Shown: piece after piece, positions 13,349 through 19,516 of the stretch
Position numbering within the stretch: position 1 is the first letter of the stretch
Layout: each line of letters starts with the position of its first letter
Origin: a virus
Strand: one strand, 5' to 3'
Length of the DNA: 28,487 nucleotides
Virus record (IMG/VR): IMGVR_UViG_3300032316_000433
Coordinates: 1 to 28,487 of that record
Notes under the pieces: generated by a model
Databases searched by the model: none
What the model was told of the DNA's origin: nothing
Seen by the model: the letters and a program-made list of their open reading frames with translations, nothing else
Program-made: the position numbers and the translations under genes

Positions 13349-14539
13349 TCAGGAGACAGCGCCACCGACGAAACACTTGACAGCACCGGTCTGATCGACC
13401 AGAACACCGTCAGTGCGGAGGCTCACACGGAACGTGCGCACCGAGTAGTCGAACGCGAAGTCGTCAGACACGGCAACTTCAATGCCGTTGACTTCACGAA
13501 TGAAGTACGACGGCAAGTGACCGAATAGGACTGACTTAGCGGCGACCGCAGGGCTGGCGACCGAGTCGTTGATGTAAACGGGGAAGCCGAGCAAATTGTC
13601 GGCGACACCATTCAAACCAGGCTCGAACAGGTAACGGTTCTGCGAGTCCTTCAACTTGCGTGCGTTGGCCATCGCGGTTGAGTTCATCATCCAACCACAA
13701 CCAGGCTGAGCCTTGTACGTGCTTGACACCGAATAGTTCAGGTCAATGAGGTTGTCGGCGGTGAACACACCCGAAACGGCTGCGGCACCAGTGACACCAG
13801 TGGTGGCGTTGGTGACGATACCGTAAGGCTTGCTTGAACCGTCGCCCGTGGTCATGTGACCGCGAGTTGCGACACCGATGGCGATACCTGCCTGCTTGGC
13901 AAGGAAGCCTGCAACATCAACGCTGGAGTCGTTCGCGAGTTCGTTCGACATTTGAACGAGCACGACATACTTGTATGCGCCGAGGGTTGCGGTTCCGAGG
14001 GTCGGATCCGATGCGCTGGCCTGTGCGGCTTCGCCAACAATGCTGGCGGTGCTGAACGCGGTTGACTTCGGAATCGCCAACGACTCACCACTAGCGGTGG
14101 TCAAAACGGTTGCCTGTGCACGCACAATGTTCGCCTGAACCAAATGCTCAACGATGCGGTCATACACCGAGGTGGGGACCATTGTGGCGCTTGACTTAGT
14201 GATGGCACGCTTCTCAAACTTTGCAGTGCGCTGTTCACCTGACAACAAACGGCGAACCGTCACATCATCATGGTCAACTTCAGCGGCAGCGCCACCGAGG
14301 TTTGCGGGAACGCCGAGGCGTGCGCGTGATTCTTGAATGTCACGGTCACGAGTTTCGGCGTCAAGGATTGACTTGATTCGAGCATCTTTGATGTCGAGGT
14401 CTGCGTTGATCCGGTCAAACGTTTGGTTTTCCTCAGCGGACAGATCACGCTTTTCAGCGACTGCCACATCGAGAAGTGCTTTGGCCTGTTCCCATGCCTT
14501 AGCCCGCTCGTCAGATAAATTTGCGATGTATTCGCTCAT
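13349..14539 (-). CDS. Major capsid protein (HK97 fold)
   Basis: A 396-residue protein from the ATG at 14537-14539; an in-frame ATG 20 codons upstream (14599) has a proline-rich leader and no better ribosome binding site. Residues 9-75 form a charged coiled-coil delta (scaffolding) domain (DERAKAWEQAKALLDVAVAEKRDLSAEENQTFDRINADLDIKDARI). This is normally removed by the prohead protease. The mature part follows from about 95 with the HK97 pattern: TVLTTASGESLAIPKST, GEAAQASASDPTLGTATLGAYKYVVLVQMSNELANDS, then GCGWMMNSTAMANARKLKDSQNRYLFEPG. It forms the icosahedral shell. Confidence 0.92.
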   Translation of the reverse strand: MSEYIANLSDERAKAWEQAKALLDVAVAEKRDLSAEENQTFDRINADLDIKDARIKSILDAETRDRDIQESRARLGVPANLGGAAAEVDHDDVTVRRLLSGEQRTAKFEKRAITKSSATMVPTSVYDRIVEHLVQANIVRAQATVLTTASGESLAIPKSTAFSTASIVGEAAQASASDPTLGTATLGAYKYVVLVQMSNELANDSSVDVAGFLAKQAGIAIGVATRGHMTTGDGSSKPYGIVTNATTGVTGAAAVSGVFTADNLIDLNYSVSSTYKAQPGCGWMMNSTAMANARKLKDSQNRYLFEPGLNGVADNLLGFPVYINDSVASPAVAAKSVLFGHLPSYFIREVNGIEVAVSDDFAFDYSVRTFRVSLRTDGVLVDQTGAVKCFVGGAVS

Positions 14540-14615
14540 GGTTTTTGTTCCATTTCTGTTTGGGGGGTTGATGTTTTGGGGGGGTTCAGGTGGTGACATT
14601 CTGAGGTGGTGCCAG

Positions 14616-16142
14616 TCAAGCTGGTCCGGTCTTGATGTTCCGATCTGAGGTGTTCACGCTTTTTTTGGCGTAAAGATCATTCATTCGACGAGCCACCGAA
14701 ACGGGCACAGTGCCCACAGATGTTTCGTCGATATGTGTTTCGGTTTCTATGTTTCTGACAGTCGCACCAGATGTTTCAGGGTATGCGGGGAAACCAGTCA
14801 CAACAGAAACCTCATGCAATATAACTTCAGTGAGCGCGCGTTGTGCACCATTCTCAGACCACACGTCACCGCCACGGGGAACACTGAAACCAAACGACAT
14901 ACCGTGCACATCACCGCGTTGCATCAACGCCGACAAATCACGGGCATAGGTGGTGTCTGGTAGTTCACCCTCGACAAGTAGGCCGCGGCTGTCCTCTGTC
15001 ACAGTGATCGTTCCGGATCGGGTTGAACCGAGAACGAGATCAGTGTTGTGATTAACAAACATGCGAACCTCACGACCTGCGTTCAATGACCTTTTGAATG
15101 CGCCAGGGCGGATCGTTTCGATGAACGGCAATGGTTCTGACGGGGAGTTGAACACGGCCGCATATCCACGGAACCGCATCGGCTGACCTTCCACATCGGA
15201 ACGCACCTCAATGTTCCCGAACGAAACAGTACGAAATTCAACGTCACGGCCCTGCACCTTACGATGCTGAATTTCTAGCGCGCCATACCTGACAGCAAGT
15301 TCGGGAGTTTCGTCGGATTCCATTTCAGTTTCCACGGTATCACCAACGATAAGTCGGTCGGGAATAATCCACTTCTTGCAGATACCTTCCGGTGCAATGT
15401 CACCCTCAACGATTTCACAGGCGCGCGCACCGTCATAGAACACACACGAGCTGCACACCAAACCTTCAGCAGCGAACGGCGACTCAGCCATATAGTGCGC
15501 ACCGTCAGCACTCGAATCCTGTGTGTACGAGCCGAACAGGTCCACCACTTTTTCGTCGTTCTCGTACTGCATCATTTGCCGTGGTGTGAAACCGAGATCG
15601 GCAAGTTCACCATCACGGGTTTCTAATTCGTTGAGGTCCATATTGTTTGTTTCCTTTTCGGATGTTTTACTTTCAGAAATAATTGCCAACGACCATGCGC
15701 GCCCCGCATCGCCACCCCACAACGCCCACGCGATACGGCCCGCAGATGGGAAACCTTCCTCGCCGGCACGGAAACCTTCGGCATCCTTATCAACCAGATG
15801 ACGCGCAAAATACGATGACATCCGTTTGATCGTGTCGAACGACAGGTCACCATTGATGATGTCCCTGGCACGAGCAACACCAACCGCCGTGCCACCGCGC
15901 CCAAACTCTTGACGCCAATCCAAACCCTGCTGCGCCTCATCACGCATCGCCGATGTCGGTGTATAAGAATCAGCACGAATATCACGCGACTGTTCACTGT
16001 ATTCAGGCATAGCGATATTCAACGCTGCCAACTGACGCAATGCCGCTGACCTCGTTTTGTGGCATCCAACAACATCACCACCATCCTTGACCACGGCGTA
16101 TCCATCGCAGTCAGCATTGTTGTTCTCAATATGCCACGGCAT
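14616..16142 (-). CDS. Composite prohead protease (S78) with N-terminal and cysteine-cluster domains
   Basis: A 508-residue fusion. Residues 1-45 form a small domain (MPWHIENNNADCDGYAVVKDGG...HKTRSAALRQLAALN). Residues 70-152 carry DWRQEFGRGGTAVGVARARDI and FPSAGRIAWALWGGDAGRAWS. Residues 228-259 hold four cysteines (C230, C233, C242, C255) in a C-x-x-C-x-F...C-x-x-V-x-G-x-I-x-P-x-G-x-C pattern resembling high-potential iron-sulfur proteins. The S78 protease domain spans about 285-470, with H365 in VNHNTD and S416 in GMSFGF as likely catalytic residues and E444 as a possible third. An internal ATG at 15639-15641 has AAAAGGAA upstream and could give a shorter 341-residue form. The protease matures the capsid; the other parts may be scaffolding. 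Confidence 0.85.
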   Translation of the reverse strand: MPWHIENNNADCDGYAVVKDGGDVVGCHKTRSAALRQLAALNIAMPEYSEQSRDIRADSYTPTSAMRDEAQQGLDWRQEFGRGGTAVGVARARDIINGDLSFDTIKRMSSYFARHLVDKDAEGFRAGEEGFPSAGRIAWALWGGDAGRAWSLAIISESKTSEKETNNMDLNELETRDGELADLGFTPRQMMQYENDEKVVDLFGSYTQDSSADGAHYMAESPFAAEGLVCSSCVFYDGARACEIVEGDIAPEGICKKWIIPDRLIVGDTVETEMESDETPELAVRYGALEIQHRKVQGRDVEFRTVSFGNIEVRSDVEGQPMRFRGYAAVFNSPSEPLPFIETIRPGAFKRSLNAGREVRMFVNHNTDLVLGSTRSGTITVTEDSRGLLVEGELPDTTYARDLSALMQRGDVHGMSFGFSVPRGGDVWSENGAQRALTEVILHEVSVVTGFPAYPETSGATVRNIETETHIDETSVGTVPVSVARRMNDLYAKKSVNTSDRNIKTGPA

Positions 16143-17314
16143 TACAACGGCGGCTCCGCGTCAACACCCATCGGCGGCGGTGTTTCACCAGGACCAGCCA
16201 TCGGTGCACCAGGCAACGCCATCACAAACTCGTCGCCGCCTTCATACGGCTCAAGATCCTCACTGGCACGACATTCGTTCGGTGTTCTGATACCAGTCGC
16301 AACGGCCAACTGGTACGCCTTCAAACGGCTGAGAGTGTCAGCACGCAGGAACGCATCAACATCAAAACGCACAAAATCTGGTGGCGCTAACAAACTAGAG
16401 AACGCATCCTCAAGACGACGCAACCACGGCATCAACGTATAAGTCACAAAATGTTGGCCAGCCATCTCAGCATTCGCATATGTTTGCGAGTCGCCCTTAG
16501 CGCCAATCAAATATGATGGCACACGGAAAATGCGTGCGATCTGCAACACCTGCTGCTCACGCGACGCATTCAACTCCATATCGGCAGCACTCGCCGTGAC
16601 AGGCCGCCACTTCATACCACCAGTCAACACCGCAGGGCGACGCCGACGGTTGTGCTGGTCAAACCAAGTCTCACGCAAAACCTTCGCCTGCTGCGCTGTC
16701 ATCTCGTTATCGGTTTCAATAACACTCGAAGGCGTACCGCCGTCAGCATAGAACTGTGCCATGTGGCGTTCCATAGCCAACGCCAAACCGATTGTCGTTT
16801 TCTGTTCCTCAATAGGAGACAAACCAATCACGGCCTGCGGTGGCGCCCACCAACGAATATGCAACATGTTCTCAGCCGGAACAGGCTCACCGCCGACGGT
16901 GTAATTGCGGGTCTGCATATTCAACGACACAACATTCACATTCGTCGGTGACAACGGCGTCAACGCAATCGGCGTGCCGTTCGCACTGCGGTCCACATAA
17001 ATGTACGAATTACCATGCAACGCCAAACTCGTGATCGTCTGATGAATCAACTCATACGCAGTCACAGTTGACGACGGATCAAGAAACAACGCTGGCACAT
17101 CCATCGGGATATTGCGGTCACCGACCCGACGAGTCGAACGCAACGGCAACGACGCCACACTGTCAGCAATCAGACCAACACACGCCATGACCGCCGAGAC
17201 CTGCAACGCAGTTGACTCATTGACAGGTTCACCAGACCAATTCGTGACAGTACCAAAACCGCTGTTCTGCAATGGGAGAAACTCGCGTCGTTCACGCCTC
17301 GAAAAAATGCTCAT
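16142..17314 (-). CDS. Portal protein (HK97 family)
   Basis: A 390-residue protein. The signature GEPVNESTALQVSAVMACVGLIADSVASLPLRS is at about 28-60, followed by LIHQTITSLALHGNSYIYVDRSANG (89-113) and LSPTNVNVVS. A clip/stem-like region contains HIRWWAPPQAVIGLSPIEEQKTTIGLALAMERHMAQFYADGGTPSSVIETD. The dodecameric portal forms the DNA entry channel and binds the terminase. The gene overlaps the preceding membrane-protein gene (ATGA), and its own stop abuts the protease start. The length is at the lower end for the family. Confidence 0.92.
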   Translation of the reverse strand: MSIFSRRERREFLPLQNSGFGTVTNWSGEPVNESTALQVSAVMACVGLIADSVASLPLRSTRRVGDRNIPMDVPALFLDPSSTVTAYELIHQTITSLALHGNSYIYVDRSANGTPIALTPLSPTNVNVVSLNMQTRNYTVGGEPVPAENMLHIRWWAPPQAVIGLSPIEEQKTTIGLALAMERHMAQFYADGGTPSSVIETDNEMTAQQAKVLRETWFDQHNRRRRPAVLTGGMKWRPVTASAADMELNASREQQVLQIARIFRVPSYLIGAKGDSQTYANAEMAGQHFVTYTLMPWLRRLEDAFSSLLAPPDFVRFDVDAFLRADTLSRLKAYQLAVATGIRTPNECRASEDLEPYEGGDEFVMALPGAPMAGPGETPPPMGVDAEPPL

Positions 17315-17451
17315 CTAGAAACCAGCCATCCAGTCAAAATCAAACCAACACCAGCAACAACGATGCCAGCAGGCACAAACACCAAACCAATACCCACACA
17401 AACCAAAACGCCACCACAAATCTCCATCGCAGTTGTCAACATCTCACGCAT
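17311..17451 (-). CDS. Small two-helix membrane protein between terminase and portal
   Basis: Forty-six residues from the ATG at 17449-17451, which overlaps the terminase stop by 8 bases and has GGAG upstream; the longer frame to 17496 is inside the terminase gene. After MREMLTTAMEICGG there are two hydrophobic stretches (VLVCVGIGLVFVPAGIVVAGVGLILTGWLV) that read as a membrane hairpin. Small membrane proteins at this place are common in actinophages, but their function is unknown. It is coupled to terminase and portal on both sides. Confidence 0.75.
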   Translation of the reverse strand: MREMLTTAMEICGGVLVCVGIGLVFVPAGIVVAGVGLILTGWLVSR

Positions 17452-18904
17452 ACTCTGTACTCCACGGGTCAACAATACGAGGCAACGGGGCCACATTCTG
17501 ACGGCGAGTCGCCGACCATGTAGCCAACGTTACCGCCATCAAAGGTGTGATGTCGGAACCATCACGACGCGCCCAACGCCACGAATCACCGACAGTTTGC
17601 CTAGTCGCTGCCAATGTTGCCACATCCAACCCCGCATGGCGACGAATACTCAAACGACCATCAGCGAGATCATCAAAAAAAGATGCGCACGCATGCTGCA
17701 CCTCAGTCGGCGGCAACTCAACAACACGAACACCAGCACGCCTCAAATCAGGAACCAGAGAACCAGCAGGCCCACGAGCATCAACAACAACCGAACAACC
17801 AGGCCACCGCGACAACACGTCAGCAACCCGATCAACAACCCACCCCACACTCGGCCGATGCTCAATCACCTCAGCAGTCGTCGGCACCCCATCACCACAA
17901 ACCGCCAAACAAGCAGCTGACCGTTCAGGGTTCACATCCAAACCAAACGACATCAAACCAGACGGTGCGACATCAACACGGCACGCCACATCCCAAACAC
18001 CAGCAGGAATCACACGCTCACTCTGCACAGTCCACTGGTTACCAAACCCACGCCGAAACTCACCATCAGACATCGACGCCTTCGCATGACGCACCGTGTC
18101 CTCACCAATGGTGAAACCGAGCGCAGGCATGTTGGCCCACCACACCTCAGGATCAGAAATATCGTCATCAGCGCCGACGGCCCACTCAAAAAATGCGACA
18201 CCACCACCCGTGTCCGCCAACACAGCACTACGGCCCGCATCAATCTTGCGACGCAAAAACACCGACGCATCAGTGCCCGCCGTAGAAACATTCCAAACCT
18301 GCGCATCACGACGCGTCGCCATCGCAGGCGAAATCGCCGACTCACGACGAAAATCAGAATCGGCGAAACTCTCATCAATGATCGCCAAATCCAGAGTGCG
18401 ACCATGACCAGCGGACTCCGACGAACCAATCACATCGATACGGGAACCAGTCGCAAAAATCACGCCCTCATACCCGACACCACGCAACACCTTGTCAATC
18501 AACCTGCCGACCACCGGCGAACGCTGCCAACCAGCAGCGACATCCTCAATCAATTTCTTTCGGGCTGCACTCCCATCCTGCGCCGAATACGCGATGCGTT
18601 GCGGTTGCGGCTGCCACAACGTCGCCCTATGCGCCATCACCCCTGCCGTGAGACTCGACTTTCCATTCTGGCGCATCAGCGTGCAGATCACCTCACGGTA
18701 TGCGGGCAACCCCGTCTCAGGATTTACCTCCAGCCCTACGTCGAGGACCATCTGCTGCCACGGCATCGGCGGCGTTCCGCACTGCGCCATCAGCCGCCCG
18801 ACTTCGGGGCCGAGCGTTGCGCGGTTTGGGCGGCGCGGTGTCGCGTACTTCGGGGCCGCCTCTGAGCGCCTCGATGAGTTTTTCAATTTCGTTGCCTTGC
18901 TCAT
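17444..18904 (-). CDS. terL: Terminase large subunit
   Basis: A 486-residue DNA-packaging motor. The start at 18904 is chosen because a strong GGAGG lies six bases upstream; the frame itself is open to 18985. Residues 31-60 (LGPEVGRLMAQCGTPPMPWQQMVLDVGLEV) are the adenine-motif region. The Walker A variant is MRQNGKSS at 77-84 and Walker B plus catalytic glutamate is LAIIDES at 173-179. The C-terminal RNase H-like nuclease has acidic residues in SFGLDVNPERS, VVVDARGP and near the end in DGSDITPLMAV. The N-terminus overlaps the small subunit gene by 188 bases. Confidence 0.93.
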   Translation of the reverse strand: MSKATKLKNSSRRSEAAPKYATPRRPNRATLGPEVGRLMAQCGTPPMPWQQMVLDVGLEVNPETGLPAYREVICTLMRQNGKSSLTAGVMAHRATLWQPQPQRIAYSAQDGSAARKKLIEDVAAGWQRSPVVGRLIDKVLRGVGYEGVIFATGSRIDVIGSSESAGHGRTLDLAIIDESFADSDFRRESAISPAMATRRDAQVWNVSTAGTDASVFLRRKIDAGRSAVLADTGGGVAFFEWAVGADDDISDPEVWWANMPALGFTIGEDTVRHAKASMSDGEFRRGFGNQWTVQSERVIPAGVWDVACRVDVAPSGLMSFGLDVNPERSAACLAVCGDGVPTTAEVIEHRPSVGWVVDRVADVLSRWPGCSVVVDARGPAGSLVPDLRRAGVRVVELPPTEVQHACASFFDDLADGRLSIRRHAGLDVATLAATRQTVGDSWRWARRDGSDITPLMAVTLATWSATRRQNVAPLPRIVDPWSTEYA

Positions 18905-19097
18905 TCGTTCCTCCAACATTACGCAACTCCACCAGAGAGCTGCGATACTCGCGCCACAGTGACGCATTGTCTGGCGCCATGTCAACGGCTAACGCCAACG
19001 CCACGACCGTCTCAACCAACGCCTCATCAACCGGTTCAACACGACCCAACGCACGCAGGGCACCGATCATCACTTGTGCTGCGCTGCTGTTGCTCAT
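18717..19097 (-). CDS. terS: Terminase small subunit
   Basis: A 126-residue protein in the standard position before TerL. The N-terminal half is helical and contains VDEALVETVVALALAVDMAPDNASLWREYRSSLVELRNV (about 23-61), a pattern shared by small-terminase-like proteins of actinophages. EIEKLIEALRG follows, then a basic tail RPRSRAADGAVRNAADAVAADGPRRRAGGKS. The tail is encoded in the part that overlaps the TerL gene in another frame. It would bind the packaging site and load the large subunit. AAAGG lies eight bases before the ATG. Confidence 0.8.
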   Translation of the reverse strand: MSNSSAAQVMIGALRALGRVEPVDEALVETVVALALAVDMAPDNASLWREYRSSLVELRNVGGTNEQGNEIEKLIEALRGGPEVRDTAPPKPRNARPRSRAADGAVRNAADAVAADGPRRRAGGKS

Positions 19098-19113
19098 TGT
19101 CTTGCCTTTCAGT

Positions 19114-19134
19114 GAACCTGAACCGTTCTGGTTC
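19114..19134. promoter_or_regulatory. 21-bp interrupted palindrome ahead of the late genes
   Basis: Half-sites GAACC and GAAC are mirrored as GTTC and GGTTC about a central base, with only the A/A positions unpaired. The element lies directly upstream of the ribosome binding site of the first late gene (terS). It could be an operator for a phage regulator (for example the WhiB or the helix-turn-helix protein) or an RNA hairpin that controls translation of terS. Confidence 0.5.
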
Positions 19135-19160
19135 GTATCTAAATGAACTCCACAGGTTTC

Positions 19161-19173
19161 GGGGACAACCCCC
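19161..19173 (-). other. Short GGGG/CCCC hairpin in the late leader
   Basis: On the minus strand four G pair with four C around TTGT, some 8 bases after the U tract of the HNH terminator. Its meaning is unclear: it could protect the 5' end of a late transcript that starts here, or be a second stop element. No convincing sigma-70 promoter was found between 19098 and 19186, so how late transcription starts is open. Confidence 0.3.
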
Positions 19174-19180
19174 GACTACG

Positions 19181-19207
19181 AAAAAACTACCACCCCCTGG
19201 AGGGTGG
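19181..19207 (-). terminator. Intrinsic terminator between early/replication and late modules
   Basis: On the minus strand a 6-bp GC-rich stem (CCACCC with GGGTGG, 19190-19195 and 19202-19207, loop of six) is followed by TAG and six T (19181-19186). The hairpin is inside the last codons of the HNH gene and the TAG is its stop codon. It is placed exactly at the module boundary, so readthrough or antitermination here could time late gene expression. Confidence 0.75.
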
Positions 19208-19468
19208 GGCGGCATCCCGCCCTCGTCGCGCTAGGTCGGCGAGTCGGGCGCGTTGGGTGTTCGCCCTGGCCACATTGCACTGCTTACAACTTGCGCGCAG
19301 ATTGGTTGGGTCGAGGCGTGGTCCGCCGTCGCGTAGTGCGACGATGTGGTCGACTTCGGTGGCGGTGGTTGTGCAGTTGGGTGCGCCGATGGTGCAGGTG
19401 TGGTTGTCGCGTTCGAGTATTTGTGCGCGTACTTTGCGCCATCGTGAGTCGTAGGGGTTGGGTGGCAT
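19187..19468 (-). CDS. HNH endonuclease
   Basis: A 93-residue HNH nuclease. Zinc-type cysteines are C25, C32, C61 and C64 (C-x-x-C in CKQC); the HNH core is VDHIVALRDGGP (39-50, with D40 and H41) and LDPTNLRASCKQCN (52-65, with N56). HNH proteins encoded next to the terminase genes act with terminase in DNA packaging in several cos phages, so cos cleavage is a reasonable role. The ATG is preceded by a C-rich tract (a G-quadruplex motif on the other strand) and has no Shine-Dalgarno sequence, which is unusual in this genome. Confidence 0.9.
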   Translation of the reverse strand: MPPNPYDSRWRKVRAQILERDNHTCTIGAPNCTTTATEVDHIVALRDGGPRLDPTNLRASCKQCNVARANTQRARLADLARRGRDAAPPSRGW

Positions 19469-19493
19469 GGGGGGTGGGGGGTGGGGGTGGGGG
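19469..19493 (+). promoter_or_regulatory. Strong G-quadruplex motif
   Basis: The plus strand reads G6-T-G6-T-G5-T-G5: four long G runs with single-base loops, close to the ideal for a parallel G-quadruplex. The plus strand is the template for all transcripts, so a folded quadruplex would block RNA polymerase between the primase and HNH genes. It could also act in replication. Further G runs lie at 19628-19640. Confidence 0.7.
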
Positions 19494-19516
19494 TGTTGAT
19501 GGTGGGGCTGTGTTGT

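Noticed and set aside
17614-18865. Long plus-strand ORFs opposite the terminase gene (166 to 259 codons)
   Set aside because: They lie fully inside the clear terL gene on the other strand, are rich in T, H, R, Q and P as expected of antisense frames, and have no ribosome binding sites or known motifs.
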